From assembly GCF_004015795.1 (NCBI RefSeq), contig NZ_ML137218.1, forward strand, positions 834,311 to 898,310: DNA of 64,000 nucleotides, read 5' to 3'. The notes beneath the pieces were generated by a model. The model was not told the origin of the DNA. It searched no databases and worked only from the letters and a program-made list of their open reading frames with translations. The translations under genes were made by a program, and so were the position numbers. The DNA comes from Falsirhodobacter deserti. GTDB taxonomy: Bacteria; Pseudomonadota; Alphaproteobacteria; Rhodobacterales; Rhodobacteraceae. Numbering within the stretch: position 1 is the stretch's first letter; the number at the start of each line of letters is the position of its first letter. Of this stretch, positions 1-9,604 are shown piece after piece.

Positions 1-1163
1 TCGCCGGGTATCGCGCGGTGATCGAGGCTGGCAACAACTTCGGCCGCTTCTTTACCGGACAGGTGACGGCAGCGGGCAAGGTTCCGCCGGCAAAGGTACT
101 GGTTGTGGGCGCAGGTGTTGCGGGTTTGGCCGCCATCGGCACCTCCACCAGCCTTGGCGCGATCACGCTGGCCTTCGACGTTCGCCCCGAGGTGTCCGAG
201 CAGATCGAATCGATGGGGGCGGAGTTTGTCTTCCTTGATTTCGAGGAGCAGCAGGTCGATGGCGCGGCAACGGGCGGTTATGCCGCACCCTCGTCGCCCG
301 AGTTCCGCGAAGCCCAGCTGAAGAAGTTCCGCGAACTTGCGCCCGAGGTGGACATCGTCATCACCACGGCCCTCATCCCCGGCCGTCCGGCACCCAAGCT
401 GTGGACCGAGGATATGGTCGCGGCGATGAAGCCGGGTTCGGTCATCATCGACCTTGCGGCCGAACGTGGCGGAAACTGCGATCTGACCAAGCCGGACGAG
501 AAGTTCGTGACCGATAACGGCGTGACCATCGTCGGCTATACGGACTTCCCCAGCCGGATGGCAACGCAGTCCTCCACGCTTTATTCCAACAACATCCGCC
601 ACATGCTGACCGATCTTACGCCGAAGAAAGACGGCGTGATCGATCACAACATGGAAGATGACGTGATCCGCACGGCCACGGCCACGCATGAAGGTGCCAT
701 CACCTTCCCGCCGCCGCCGCTGAAGGTGCAGGCCATCGCCGCGCAAAAACCGCGCGAGAAGGTCAAGGAACCAACGCACGAAGAAAAGCGCGCCGCCGAG
801 GTGGCGAAGTTCAAGCAGCAGACCAAGACGCAGGTCGGGCTTCTGGTGGCAGGCACTGTGCTTCTGCTTCTGGTGGGGTCGGTTGCGCCTGCCAGCTTCA
901 TGGCGCATTTCGTCGTCTTCGCGCTGTCCTGCTTCATCGGCTTCCAGGTGATCTGGGCGGTTTCGCACTCGCTCCACACGCCGCTGATGGCCGTCACCAA
1001 CGCGGTATCCGGGATCATCATCCTCGGATCGCTGGTGCAGGTGGGCGCGGGTGGCTTTCTTGTGGTGCTGCTGTCCTTCATCGCGATCCTGATCGCGACC
1101 ATCAACATCGTCGGGGGCTTCCTCGTGACGCGGCGCATGCTTGGCATGTTCCAGAAATCGTAA
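1..1163 (+). CDS. pntA: NAD(P) transhydrogenase subunit alpha, 5' partial
   Basis: Membrane proton-translocating transhydrogenase subunit that binds NAD(H) and couples hydride transfer between NADH and NADP+ to the proton gradient. The frame is open to the window edge ([17 protein letters not shown] is read from position 3), so the start lies upstream; roughly the last 387 residues are present and about 130 are missing compared with the usual ~520. A Rossmann motif GAGVAGLAA and the typical [14 protein letters not shown] segment mark the NAD-binding domain, and about four hydrophobic helices form the C-terminal membrane part. Alpha is a single chain here, not split into two genes as in Rhodospirillum. 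pntB starts 9 bases downstream, so the two form an operon. Confidence 0.95.
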   Translation, partial: AGYRAVIEAGNNFGRFFTGQVTAAGKVPPAKVLVVGAGVAGLAAIGTSTSLGAITLAFDVRPEVSEQIESMGAEFVFLDFEEQQVDGAATGGYAAPSSPEFREAQLKKFRELAPEVDIVITTALIPGRPAPKLWTEDMVAAMKPGSVIIDLAAERGGNCDLTKPDEKFVTDNGVTIVGYTDFPSRMATQSSTLYSNNIRHMLTDLTPKKDGVIDHNMEDDVIRTATATHEGAITFPPPPLKVQAIAAQKPREKVKEPTHEEKRAAEVAKFKQQTKTQVGLLVAGTVLLLLVGSVAPASFMAHFVVFALSCFIGFQVIWAVSHSLHTPLMAVTNAVSGIIILGSLVQVGAGGFLVVLLSFIAILIATINIVGGFLVTRRMLGMFQKS

Positions 1164-1172
1164 GGGGCGGGC

Positions 1173-2597
1173 ATGGATATCGCACTGATCTCGGCGGCAT
1201 ATATCGCCGCCGCAATCCTCTTCATCCTGTGCCTTGGCGGTCTGTCGGGGCAGGAAAGCGCCAAGCGGGCCGTGTGGTACGGCATCGCGGGCATGGCGCT
1301 GGCCGTGCTGGCCACGCTGTTCGGGCCGGGCATGGGTTACATGCCGCTGGTGCTGCTGGCCATCCTGATCGGCGCCGGCATCGGCTGGTACCTGGCCAAA
1401 AAAGTCGAGATGACGGCAATGCCGCAGCTTGTGGCCGCGCTGCACAGCTTCGTGGGTCTTGCCGCCGTGTTCATCGGCTTCAACACGCATATCGTGATGG
1501 AACGCGTGCTGGGGATGGATGCCGGCCTTCTGACGGGCTTCGAGTACCTGATCGCCCACAAGACCCCGGCCGAAATCGCCATCCTGAAGGTTGAAACCTT
1601 CATCGGCGTGTTCGTGGGTGCCGTCACCTTCACCGGATCGGTCGTGGCCTTCGGCAAGCTTGCGGGCAAGATCGACGGCAAGGCGAAGAAGCTGCCGGGT
1701 GGCCACTGGCTGAATGCCGGGGCGGCCGCGCTGTCGCTGATCCTGCTGATCGCCTACATGAACGGCGCGGGTGGCTGGACGCTGCTGCTGATGACGCTGT
1801 GCGCCCTGTTCATCGGCTATCACCTGATCATGGGCATCGGCGGGGCGGACATGCCCGTGGTCGTTTCGATGCTGAACAGCTATTCCGGCTGGGCGGCTTC
1901 GGCCATCGGCTTCAGCCTGTCGAACGATCTGCTGATCGTGACGGGGGCGCTGGTCGGCTCGTCAGGTGCGATCCTGTCCTATATCATGTGCAAGGCGATG
2001 AACCGCAGCTTCGTCAACGTGATCCTTGGCGGGTTCGGCACCACCACCGGCCCCGCGATGGAGATCGAGGGCGAACAGGTGGCCATCGACGCCGACGGCG
2101 TGGCCAACGCCCTGAACGAGGCCGACAGCGTCATCATCGTGCCGGGTTACGGCATGGCCGTTGCGCAGGCCCAGCAGGCGGTTTCGGAACTGACGCGCAA
2201 GCTGCGCGCCAAGGGCAAGACCGTCCGCTTCGGCATCCACCCCGTTGCGGGCCGTCTTCCGGGCCACATGAACGTGCTGCTGGCCGAAGCGAAGGTGCCC
2301 TATGACATCGTGCTGGAAATGGACGAGATCAACGATGATTTCGCCTCCACGGACGTGGTGATCGTCATCGGCTCGAACGACATCGTGAACCCGGCCGCGC
2401 AGGAAGATCCGAACAGCCCCATCGCGGGCATGCCGGTTCTGAAAGTGTGGGAGGCAAAGCAGGTCTTCGTGTCCAAGCGCGGGCAGGGAACCGGCTATTC
2501 CGGAATCGAGAACCCGCTGTTCTTCAAAGAGAACACGCGCATGTTCTATGGCGATGCCAAGGGCTCGATCGGCCAGCTGGTCAACCTCATCGACTGA
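1173..2597 (+). CDS. pntB: NAD(P) transhydrogenase subunit beta
   Basis: Beta subunit of the proton-translocating transhydrogenase, carrying most of the membrane domain and the NADP(H)-binding domain III. At 474 residues it has the usual length. The N-terminal ~270 residues are a run of hydrophobic helices. The C-terminal domain shows the NADP-site motifs [12 protein letters not shown] and [14 protein letters not shown], followed by [16 protein letters not shown]. It starts 9 bases after pntA and is followed by a strong terminator, closing a pntAB operon that supplies NADPH. The convergent neighbour makes NAD. Confidence 0.96.
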   Translation: MDIALISAAYIAAAILFILCLGGLSGQESAKRAVWYGIAGMALAVLATLFGPGMGYMPLVLLAILIGAGIGWYLAKKVEMTAMPQLVAALHSFVGLAAVFIGFNTHIVMERVLGMDAGLLTGFEYLIAHKTPAEIAILKVETFIGVFVGAVTFTGSVVAFGKLAGKIDGKAKKLPGGHWLNAGAAALSLILLIAYMNGAGGWTLLLMTLCALFIGYHLIMGIGGADMPVVVSMLNSYSGWAASAIGFSLSNDLLIVTGALVGSSGAILSYIMCKAMNRSFVNVILGGFGTTTGPAMEIEGEQVAIDADGVANALNEADSVIIVPGYGMAVAQAQQAVSELTRKLRAKGKTVRFGIHPVAGRLPGHMNVLLAEAKVPYDIVLEMDEINDDFASTDVVIVIGSNDIVNPAAQEDPNSPIAGMPVLKVWEAKQVFVSKRGQGTGYSGIENPLFFKENTRMFYGDAKGSIGQLVNLID

Positions 2598-2603
2598 AAA
2601 TCG

Positions 2604-2630
2604 AACGCCCCGCGAAAGCGGGGCGTTTTC
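2604..2630 (+). terminator. Rho-independent terminator after pntB
   Basis: A 10-bp GC-rich stem (AACGCCCCGC, 2604-2613; GCGGGGCGTT, 2618-2627) with a GAAA tetraloop and a short T run lies 6 bases after the pntB stop. It may also serve the convergent nadE, whose stop is at 2653. Confidence 0.85.
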
Positions 2631-2652
2631 CTGCCAGAGCGAAGCCGGTCGT

Positions 2653-4671
2653 TCAGTCCGGAATGGTGGCTAGGTCGTCCAGCCACACCTTCGCAACAGC
2701 ATCGGACGGCGCGCGCCAATCGCCCCGTGGGCTGAGGGATCCGCCCGCCGACACCTTCGGCCCGTTCGGAATGGCAGACCGCTTGAACTGGCTGAACGCG
2801 AAGAACCGCTTCAGGAACCCTTCCAGCCACTTCTTCACCGTCGGCAGGTCATAGACGTGCTTCTTGGCCTCGGGGAAGCCGGCCGGCCATTTACCTGCCT
2901 CCAGATCCCGCCACGCCTGCCATGCAAGGAAGGCCACCTTCCGCGGCGCAAAGCCGTAACGCAGGATGTGGAACAGGAAGAAATCGTGCAATTCATAGGG
3001 GCCGATGAGGGCTTCGGTGCCCTGCAATTCCTCTCCCGGCACCAGCTCGGGCGAAATCTCGGTGTTCAGGATCGCCATCAGCACGTCATTCGTCGGCTCG
3101 TCGAACTGGTCCGAGGTTGCGGCCCAGCGGATCAGGTACTGGATCAGCGTTTTCGGCACGCCCGCATTTACCGCATAATGGCTCATCTGGTCGCCGACGC
3201 CATAGGTGCACCAGCCAAGGGCAAGCTCTGACAAATCGCCCGTGCCGATGACAAAGCCCTTGTGGTGGTTCGCCAGCCGGAACAGGTAATCGGTGCGCAG
3301 CCCTGCCTGAACGTTTTCGAAGGTGACGTCATAAACCGGCTCTCCCTTGGCGAAGGGGTGGCCCATATCCGACAGCATCTGCGTGGCAGCCGGGCGGATG
3401 TCGATCTCCTCCGCCTCGATTCCCATGGCGCGCATCAGGGTCCACGCGTTGGACTTCGTCCCCTCGCTGGTGGCAAAGCCCGGCATGGTATAGCCCATGA
3501 TGGTCGATCGGGGCAGGCCCAGCCGGTCGCAGACCTTCGCCGCAACGATCAGCGCGTGGGTGCTGTCCAGCCCGCCCGAGATGCCGATGACCATGCGCCC
3601 GCCGCCAACGGATTCGAAGCGGCGGCGCAGGCCGTCCACCTGGATGTTGAACGCCTCATAGCAGTCCTGATCGATCTTGTCCGCGCGGGCGGGGATATAG
3701 GGGAAACGGCGCTGCTTGCGGTGAAAGCCGATGTCGCCCCTCGCAGGCTTGTGGGCGAAGCGGATGCGGCGGAAAGGTTCGGTGCCCTCTGCCGCGTCGT
3801 TGAATGTGCCGGTGCGCATACGCTCGGACAGGATGCGCGCGGTATCCACGTCAGCAATGCATAGCGGCGGATCAAGGTCGAACCGGTCGGACTGGGCCAG
3901 AAGATCACCCAGTTCATAGATGCCGCCCTGACCGTCCCAAGCCATGTCGGTGGTGCTTTCGCCTGCACCGGCCGCCGAATAGGCATAGGCCGCGACCGCG
4001 CGCATGGATTGCGAGGCGCAAAGCAGGTGCCGGTCATCCGCTTTGCCAATGGTGATGTTCGATGCGGAAAGGTTGGCAAGAATCACCGCCCCCGCCAGCG
4101 CGGCAGAGGTGGAGGGCGGGGCGGGGGACCAGAAATCCTCGCAAATCTCCGCATGCAGGATCAGGCCGGGAAGATCCTCGGCTTCGAAGATCAGGTCAGG
4201 ACCGAAGGGAACGGTCTGGCCGGCAACCGTCACCTCTCCCCGCACATCACGGCCATGGGCGAACCAGCGCTTTTCGTAGTATTCGCGATAGTTTGGCAGA
4301 AAGGATTTCGGCACCACGCCGAGGATGCGGCCCTTCGACAAGGCCGCCGCGCAGTTGTAAAGGCGCCCGTCGCGGCGCACCGGAAGCCCGACAAGCACCA
4401 CCGGCGACAGATCCGCCGTGGCCTGCGCCAGATCAGCCAGCGCGTCTTCGGCAGCTTTCAATACGGCTTCCTGCAACAGCAGGTCGTCGATTGCATAGGC
4501 GGTCACGCAAAGTTCGGGGCAGATCAGGACATCGACGTGCGCGGCATCCGCCTCGCGCATCCGCGCAATGATCGCGTCGCGGTTGAACGTCACATCGGCG
4601 GGGCGCACGGCAGGGGTGCATGTGGCGACGCGAACGAAACCATGGGCGTGGATGGAGGCGAATTCGTTCAT
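2653..4671 (-). CDS. nadE: Glutamine-dependent NAD+ synthetase
   Basis: Converts nicotinic acid adenine dinucleotide to NAD+ using ATP and ammonia released from glutamine, the last step of NAD biosynthesis. The 672-residue protein has an N-terminal nitrilase-like glutaminase domain with the expected Glu (PELCVTAY), Lys (VPKSFLPNY) and Cys (HAEICEDFW), then a C-terminal synthetase domain with the pyrophosphate loop ISGGLDSTHAL. The size matches the long two-domain class seen in mycobacteria. I chose ATG 4671, because GAAAGGA sits 6 bases upstream; a TTG two codons earlier is too close to it. It converges on pntAB, so the two loci concern NAD supply and NAD(P) balance. Confidence 0.95.
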   Translation of the reverse strand: MNEFASIHAHGFVRVATCTPAVRPADVTFNRDAIIARMREADAAHVDVLICPELCVTAYAIDDLLLQEAVLKAAEDALADLAQATADLSPVVLVGLPVRRDGRLYNCAAALSKGRILGVVPKSFLPNYREYYEKRWFAHGRDVRGEVTVAGQTVPFGPDLIFEAEDLPGLILHAEICEDFWSPAPPSTSAALAGAVILANLSASNITIGKADDRHLLCASQSMRAVAAYAYSAAGAGESTTDMAWDGQGGIYELGDLLAQSDRFDLDPPLCIADVDTARILSERMRTGTFNDAAEGTEPFRRIRFAHKPARGDIGFHRKQRRFPYIPARADKIDQDCYEAFNIQVDGLRRRFESVGGGRMVIGISGGLDSTHALIVAAKVCDRLGLPRSTIMGYTMPGFATSEGTKSNAWTLMRAMGIEAEEIDIRPAATQMLSDMGHPFAKGEPVYDVTFENVQAGLRTDYLFRLANHHKGFVIGTGDLSELALGWCTYGVGDQMSHYAVNAGVPKTLIQYLIRWAATSDQFDEPTNDVLMAILNTEISPELVPGEELQGTEALIGPYELHDFFLFHILRYGFAPRKVAFLAWQAWRDLEAGKWPAGFPEAKKHVYDLPTVKKWLEGFLKRFFAFSQFKRSAIPNGPKVSAGGSLSPRGDWRAPSDAVAKVWLDDLATIPD

Positions 4672-4787
4672 GTACAATCCTTTCCGCGAAGGGCATCCTT
4701 GCTAGTTCTAGCCCGTCCGGACGAAAACGCAAAACCGGACCGCGACTTGGATCTGTTGAGAGTGCGGAACTCATGAGGGGAAATGTC

Positions 4788-5159
4788 ATGCGCAGGATCA
4801 TGCTGGCATCAGGCGTCGTTATGGCTTTGGCCACGGCTGCTTCGGCGCAATATACCGGACCGGTGGAACCGGCCGAGGAATCGCCCGAAAAGTACGTGCC
4901 CATGACGATTGGCGAAGCTCTGTCCAATACCGAGGATGGAAAGAAGGCGGTTCTGGAAGGAATGCTTGTCCGCAAGATCGGCAATGAAAGCTATATCCTG
5001 TCGAACGGCCGCCGCGAGATCGAGGTGGAGATCGACAACGACGACTTCCCCGAAACGCCCGTGAGCGAAACGACCCGGGTCCGGCTGGAGGTCGAGCTGG
5101 AGCGCCACATGTTCCGGCCCAACGATGCCGAAGCCGACAGCATGGTGATTTTGGACTGA
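4788..5159 (+). CDS. Periplasmic OB-fold (YgiW/YdeI-type) protein
   Basis: A 123-residue exported protein with a signal peptide (MRRIMLASGVVMALATAASA) and a mature domain resembling the bacterial OB-fold family of small stress-related periplasmic proteins (MTIGEALSNTEDGKKAVLEG, then VRKIGNESYILSNG and REIEVEI). Family members bind unknown ligands, and no catalytic residues can be identified. ATG 4788 is preceded by GAGGGGA with a 6-base spacer; an ATG at 4773 would place five residues before the signal. It is a monocistronic gene between nadE (divergent) and a tRNA on the other strand. Confidence 0.75.
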   Translation: MRRIMLASGVVMALATAASAQYTGPVEPAEESPEKYVPMTIGEALSNTEDGKKAVLEGMLVRKIGNESYILSNGRREIEVEIDNDDFPETPVSETTRVRLEVELERHMFRPNDAEADSMVILD

Positions 5160-5236
5160 CCCGCCCAAAAGCCGCAGCCCCAGACTGCCGGCGCCCTTCG
5201 GGGCGCTGGTGCCATGTGCTGCCGGATAAGCGGAAT

Positions 5237-5312
5237 TGGTAGGCCCGGAGGGACTCGAACCCCCAACCAAGGCGTTATGAGCGCCCTGCTCTGACCATTG
5301 AGCTACAGGCCC
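5237..5312 (-). tRNA. tRNA with CAU anticodon, probably tRNA-Ile2
   Basis: The minus strand folds into a full cloverleaf with a 3' CCA encoded (5237-5239). The acceptor stem GGGCCTG pairs with CGGGCCT through two G-U pairs, and the TTCGAGT T-arm is present. The anticodon loop CTCATAA gives CAU. The overall sequence, with an anticodon stem of G/C pairs, resembles lysidine-modified tRNA-Ile2 more than elongator tRNA-Met; I could not run a covariance model. The 1-72 pair is G-U, not the mismatch of an initiator tRNA. Confidence 0.85.
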
Positions 5313-5418
5313 GGCCGAACTTGTGACTAAGGCCAAGGCGCCTTCGGGTCAAGTCGCGTTGCGCGGGGGGCGGGGATCGTCTAAATGCGGGCAAACGGGG
5401 ATCGACGGGGGCCTTGAC

Positions 5419-6462
5419 GTGACGACCAAGAACGGACTGACCTATGCCGATGCGGGCGTGGACATCGATGCGGGCAACGCGCTCGTGGAGCGGATCAAGC
5501 CGGCGGCCAAACGCACCAACCGCAGCGGCACCGTATCGGGCCTTGGCGGCTTCGGCGCACTGTTCGACCTGAAGGCGGCGGGTTATCAGGACCCGATCCT
5601 TGTGGCCGCGACGGATGGCGTGGGCACCAAGCTGCGCATAGCGATCGATACGGGCGTGGTGGATACGATCGGTGTCGATCTTGTGGCCATGTGCGTGAAC
5701 GATCTGGTTTGCCAAGGGGCCGAGCCGCTGTTCTTCCTTGATTATTTCGCAACGGGCAAGCTGGACGTGGATCAGGCCGCGACCATCGTGGAAGGCATCG
5801 CCAAGGGCTGCGAGGCTTCGGGTTGTGCACTGGTTGGCGGTGAAACCGCCGAGATGCCGGGCATGTATCACAAGGGCGATTTCGATCTTGCCGGTTTTGC
5901 CGTGGGTGCGATGGAACGCGGCACGGCGCTGCCCGATGGCGTGACCGAGGGTGACGTGCTGCTGGGTCTTGCCTCGGACGGGGTCCACTCCAACGGTTAT
6001 TCCTTCGTGCGCAAGGTGGTGGAGATGTCGGGCCTTGGCTGGGACGCGCCCGCGCCTTTCGCGGAAGGAACGCTGGGGCAGGCACTGCTGGTTCCGACGC
6101 GGCTCTACGTCAAACCCTCCTTGGCGGCGATCCGCGAAGGCGGGGTGCATGCGCTGGCCCATATCACCGGCGGCGGCTTGACGGAAAACCTGCCGCGCGT
6201 TCTTCCCGAGGGGCTGGGTGCGCAGATCGACCTTGGCGCTTGGACGCTGCCGCCCGTGTTCCGCTGGCTGGCTGAAACGGCTGGCATGGCAGAGGCGGAG
6301 CTGCTGAAAACCTTCAACGCCGGCATCGGCATGATCCTTGCCGTATCGGCCGACCGCGCCGACGCGATCGAGGCGCTGCTGGCACAGCAGGGCGAAACCG
6401 TCAGCCGTCTGGGCCATGTGACCGCAGGGCAGGGCGTTTCCTATTCGGGCCGCCTTCTGTGA
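5419..6462 (+). CDS. purM: Phosphoribosylformylglycinamidine cyclo-ligase
   Basis: Closes the imidazole ring to make aminoimidazole ribotide, the fifth step of purine synthesis. The 347-residue form starting at GTG 5419 begins [16 protein letters not shown], the conserved AIR synthetase N-terminus, and carries the ATP/metal motifs [28 protein letters not shown] and [13 protein letters not shown]. The frame is open about 32 codons upstream, but that extension is unlike the family. A G-rich stretch (GACGGGGG) lies 5-6 bases before the GTG. purN follows with a 4-base overlap, so the pair is translationally coupled. Confidence 0.95.
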   Translation: MTTKNGLTYADAGVDIDAGNALVERIKPAAKRTNRSGTVSGLGGFGALFDLKAAGYQDPILVAATDGVGTKLRIAIDTGVVDTIGVDLVAMCVNDLVCQGAEPLFFLDYFATGKLDVDQAATIVEGIAKGCEASGCALVGGETAEMPGMYHKGDFDLAGFAVGAMERGTALPDGVTEGDVLLGLASDGVHSNGYSFVRKVVEMSGLGWDAPAPFAEGTLGQALLVPTRLYVKPSLAAIREGGVHALAHITGGGLTENLPRVLPEGLGAQIDLGAWTLPPVFRWLAETAGMAEAELLKTFNAGIGMILAVSADRADAIEALLAQQGETVSRLGHVTAGQGVSYSGRLL

Positions 6463-7025
6463 AACGCGTCGCCATCCTGATTTCGGGAGGCGGGTCCAAC
6501 ATGATCGCGCTGGCGCAAAGCATGACGGGCGATCATCCCGCCCGCCCCGTGCTTGTCGCCTCCAACGACCCGCAGGCCGGCGGGCTGGCAAAGGCGCGAT
6601 CCATGGGGATCGAAACGGCGGCGGTGGATCACCGGCCTTTCAAAGGCGATCGGGCGGCCTTCGAAGCCGCGCTGCTGGAGCCGATCCTTGCGGCGCAGCC
6701 GGATATCCTGTGCCTTGCCGGCTTCATGCGCGTTCTGACGCCTGCTTTCGTGCAACGGTTCGAGGGGCGGATGCTGAACATCCACCCGTCGCTTTTGCCG
6801 AAGTATCCGGGGCTGCACACCCATCGCCGCGCGATCGAGGCGGGCGATGCCGAAGCCGGCTGCACCGTGCACGAGGTGACAGCCGTGCTGGATGACGGGC
6901 CGATCCTTGGCCAGTCGCGCGTGCCGGTTCTGACCGATGACACGCCCGATACGCTGGCGCAGCGGGTGCTGGCCGAAGAACACAAGCTTTATCCCGCCTG
7001 CCTGCGAGAGTTCGCGGCGCGATAG
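6459..7025 (+). CDS. purN: Phosphoribosylglycinamide formyltransferase
   Basis: Transfers a formyl group from 10-formyl-tetrahydrofolate to glycinamide ribonucleotide, the third step of purine synthesis. At 188 residues it has the usual length, with the N-terminal ISGGGSNM loop, the catalytic [12 protein letters not shown] region and [12 protein letters not shown], including the invariant His. It starts at GTG 6459 inside the purM stop (GTGA), so ribosomes finishing purM can re-initiate here. Confidence 0.95.
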   Translation: MKRVAILISGGGSNMIALAQSMTGDHPARPVLVASNDPQAGGLAKARSMGIETAAVDHRPFKGDRAAFEAALLEPILAAQPDILCLAGFMRVLTPAFVQRFEGRMLNIHPSLLPKYPGLHTHRRAIEAGDAEAGCTVHEVTAVLDDGPILGQSRVPVLTDDTPDTLAQRVLAEEHKLYPACLREFAAR

Positions 7026-7096
7026 GATGCTTTTCCCCTGCCGCAATCTCGGCTAGGAACAATCGGGCCGGACGAACCGGCGCCGAAAGGACAATA

Positions 7097-8257
7097 ATGC
7101 GGACGATCACCACCACCGCCGATCTGGAAGAGATCTGCCAGCGCGCCAAGGCCGAAGCCTATGTCACGCTCGATACCGAGTTTCTGCGCGAGCGGACCTA
7201 TTGGGCAAAACTGTGCCTGATCCAGATGGCGCTGCCCGGCCAGGGCGAGGCTGTCCTGATCGACCCCATCGAAGGGGACATGGATCTTGCCCCCCTTTAC
7301 GATCTGTTCCGCTGGGAAAAGACGGTGAAGGTGTTCCACGCCGCGCGGCAGGACCTGGAGATTTTCTTCGTCGATAGCGGGGTGATCCCCAAGCCCCTGT
7401 TCGACACGCAGGTTGCCGCCATGGTGTGCGGCTTTGGCGAACAGGTCGGGTATGAAACGCTGGTGCGCAAGATCGCGCGTGAAAACCTTGATAAGACGTC
7501 GCGGTTCACGGACTGGTCGCGCCGTCCGCTGTCCGAGGCGCAGAAAGCCTATGCGCTGGCCGATGTGACGCATCTGCGCGTGATCTATGAACAGCTTTCG
7601 GCACAGATTGCGAAATCGGGCCGTGAACGCTGGGTGGCGGAGGAACTGGCGGTCCTGAACGATCCCGCCACCTATACGGTGCATCCCGAAGATGCGTGGC
7701 AGCGGGTGAAAACACGCACCACCTCGGCCCGTTTCCTTGCCATCGTGAAGGAGCTGGCGCGCTTCCGCGAGGATTACGCCCAGACAAACAACGTGCCCCG
7801 GTCGCGCGTGATGAAGGATGACGCACTGCTGGAGCTTGCATCGACAAAGCCCGTGACGCTGGAAGATCTTGGCCGTTCGCGCCTTCTGCTGCGCGAAGCC
7901 CGCCGCGGCGACATTGCCGAGGGCATCCTTGCCGCCGTGAAGGCGGGACAGGAGATGCCGGCCGACAAGATGCCCAAGCCCGACCTTTCGAAGGATCAGG
8001 TGCAGGTGAACCCCGCACTGGCCGATCTGTTGCGCGTGCTGCTAAAGGCCAAGTCGGAAGAACTGGGCGTTGCCGCCAAGCTTATCGCATCTTCGGCCGA
8101 ACTCGATGCACTTGCGGCGGGTGACCGCGATCTGACGGCGCTGAAAGGCTGGCGGATGGAAGCGTTCGGCGCTGACGCGCTGCGCCTTTGCCGGGGCGAG
8201 ATCGCGCTTTCGGCAAAGGGCAACAATGTTCGGGTCGTGACCCTTAACGCGAGCTGA
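7097..8257 (+). CDS. rnd: Ribonuclease D
   Basis: A 3'-5' exoribonuclease that trims tRNA precursors and other small RNAs. The N-terminal DEDD exonuclease domain shows the first acidic motif TLDTEFLRE, the second VFHAARQDLEIF and the third ALADVTHLRVIYEQL. A C-terminal HRDC-like helical region follows (residues about 210-300). The length of 386 residues is normal. ATG 7097 has GAAAGGA upstream. The 3' end overlaps the convergent lipoprotein gene by 14 bases. Confidence 0.93.
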   Translation: MRTITTTADLEEICQRAKAEAYVTLDTEFLRERTYWAKLCLIQMALPGQGEAVLIDPIEGDMDLAPLYDLFRWEKTVKVFHAARQDLEIFFVDSGVIPKPLFDTQVAAMVCGFGEQVGYETLVRKIARENLDKTSRFTDWSRRPLSEAQKAYALADVTHLRVIYEQLSAQIAKSGRERWVAEELAVLNDPATYTVHPEDAWQRVKTRTTSARFLAIVKELARFREDYAQTNNVPRSRVMKDDALLELASTKPVTLEDLGRSRLLLREARRGDIAEGILAAVKAGQEMPADKMPKPDLSKDQVQVNPALADLLRVLLKAKSEELGVAAKLIASSAELDALAAGDRDLTALKGWRMEAFGADALRLCRGEIALSAKGNNVRVVTLNAS

Positions 8258-8684
8258 TCGCGTTCGTGGCGCCGCGCACGACGATGCGCTGCGCCGCCTG
8301 CTCGCCATTCAGTGCGGCAGCGGCGATGATTTCACGCGTTGCGGGGGTGCCGACGGGCTGTTCGGCCGTCGGCGCTTCGGCCACGAAATCAAACGTCAGC
8401 GTTCCGTCTTCCATCCGGGGATTAACCAGTGCAGGGCGGAACCAGCCCTGCGTCGGGGGCAGCGCGGTGGCGCGCACGATCGCGCCGCTTGCGGTGCGGT
8501 CCACCTCCAGCGCCGTGACCTGTGCGACAAGGGGGCGCGTGTCCTGCACCGCCGATGCCTTTTCGGCCACGCCCTGCGGGCGGGGGGAGTCTGCCCCACC
8601 GCTTAGCCACGTGCCCGGGTTCAGGCGTGAACAGCCGGCAAGCGCGGTGGCGGCGATAAGGATGGCAAAAAGCGGACGGTTCAT
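8244..8684 (-). CDS. Small lipoprotein, function unknown
   Basis: A 146-residue protein with a clear lipoprotein signal peptide and lipobox (ATALAGC, Cys near residue 18), so it is probably anchored in a membrane facing the periplasm. The rest (DTRPLVAQVTALEVDRTASG, then a C-terminal EIIAAAALNGEQAAQRIVVRG) is not a family I can name. ATG 8684 is chosen because AGGAGA lies a few bases upstream and the signal peptide begins there. The gene is convergent with rnd, overlapping 14 bases, and divergent from sufE. Confidence 0.7.
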   Translation of the reverse strand: MNRPLFAILIAATALAGCSRLNPGTWLSGGADSPRPQGVAEKASAVQDTRPLVAQVTALEVDRTASGAIVRATALPPTQGWFRPALVNPRMEDGTLTFDFVAEAPTAEQPVGTPATREIIAAAALNGEQAAQRIVVRGATNAISSR

Positions 8685-8802
8685 TGCAACTCTCCTGACG
8701 TCGGTGAAAGTGCTAGACCATTGAAGCGGGTTTGGGAAGTCGCGGGCTGGACCTTGCGACCGGGTCGGCATACCTCTGCACCCACCGCTGAAGGAGAGGA
8801 CC

Positions 8803-9210
8803 ATGGCGACGCAGGCCTTCGAAGATATTGCCGACACGTTCGACTTCCTGGACGACTGGGAAGATCGCTATCGCCACGTGATCGAGCTGGGAAAGGCGAT
8901 GCCGCCCATGCCCGACGCGTTGAAAGCGCCCGTCACCAAGGTGGAAGGCTGCGCAAGCCAGGTCTGGATCCATCCGCGGATCGAGAACGGGCGCTTCGAC
9001 TTTGAAGGGGACAGCGATGCGATGATCGTGCGTGGCCTGATCGCGGTGCTTCACGCGCTTTACAGCGGCTTACCCGTGGCCGAGGTGGGGAAGGTGGATG
9101 CAAATGCCGAACTGGCGCGGCTGGGGCTGGACCGCCACCTTTCGGCGCAGCGGTCCAACGGGGTGCGCGCCATGGTTGCGCGCATCCGGGAAGTGGCGGC
9201 GGCAGCTTAA
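8803..9210 (+). CDS. sufE: SufE-family sulfur acceptor
   Basis: Accepts persulfide sulfur from a SufS-type cysteine desulfurase and passes it to the Fe-S scaffold. At 135 residues it has the family length. The catalytic Cys is C50 in the motif VEGCASQVW, with GLIAVLHALYSG downstream as in other SufE proteins. AGGAGAGGACC precedes ATG 8803. No suf operon is adjacent, so this is a stand-alone copy. Confidence 0.92.
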   Translation: MATQAFEDIADTFDFLDDWEDRYRHVIELGKAMPPMPDALKAPVTKVEGCASQVWIHPRIENGRFDFEGDSDAMIVRGLIAVLHALYSGLPVAEVGKVDANAELARLGLDRHLSAQRSNGVRAMVARIREVAAAA

Positions 9211-9216
9211 AGCTGC
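9202..9216. terminator. Short two-sided hairpin at the sufE/DUF427 junction
   Basis: A perfect 6-bp inverted repeat GCAGCT/AGCTGC with a TAA loop lies over the two convergent stop codons, which overlap by 4 bases (9207-9210). It could end transcription on either strand, but there is no T run and the stem is short. Confidence 0.35.
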
Positions 9217-9542
9217 TCGACCGTGACCTTGGCCGCATCGAAGGCGATGTGTCCCGCCAGGCGTGCGGCTTCGGGCTTGGGCGTCTGCACGCTCCATGCC
9301 ACGTCCGGCGTCGTGGAGGATGCATCGACCAGCGCGAAGCGCGTCGCTTCTCCGACGCTGCGCAGGTCGCTTTCGCCGGCATCAAGGAATGCCATCGCGA
9401 CATCGCCTTGCGGGAAGAAGATGACGGGTTCGCCCGCGCCATCCTCAAGCTCCAGCGCTTCGGACGTTTCGGCAAGGACGGCACCGTCACTGCGAACGAC
9501 CCAACGTCCCGGAACCTTGCGGATACGGATATCAGACGCCAT
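9207..9542 (-). CDS. DUF427 domain protein
   Basis: A 111-residue cytosolic protein of the DUF427 type: it opens MASDIRIRKVPGRWVVRSDG, continues with VLAETSEAL, then VIFFPQGDVAMAFL and PDVAWSVQTPKPEA, the conserved Tyr/Trp/Pro-rich pattern of the family. Its molecular function is not established. ATG 9542 has a very strong GAGGAGG site; the frame extends 12 codons further upstream without such support. It overlaps the sufE stop tail to tail. Confidence 0.75.
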   Translation of the reverse strand: MASDIRIRKVPGRWVVRSDGAVLAETSEALELEDGAGEPVIFFPQGDVAMAFLDAGESDLRSVGEATRFALVDASSTTPDVAWSVQTPKPEAARLAGHIAFDAAKVTVEQL

Positions 9543-9604
9543 CGGCACCTCCTCTGTTTGATTGTGTGGGCACATCATACAGAGGAAGCCCTTGCTGTCA
9601 CCCC

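Noticed and set aside
5237-5312. Initiator tRNA-Met for the CAU tRNA
   Set aside because: The first acceptor pair is G-U, not the C-A type mismatch of initiators, and the anticodon stem lacks the run of three G-C pairs in initiator order.
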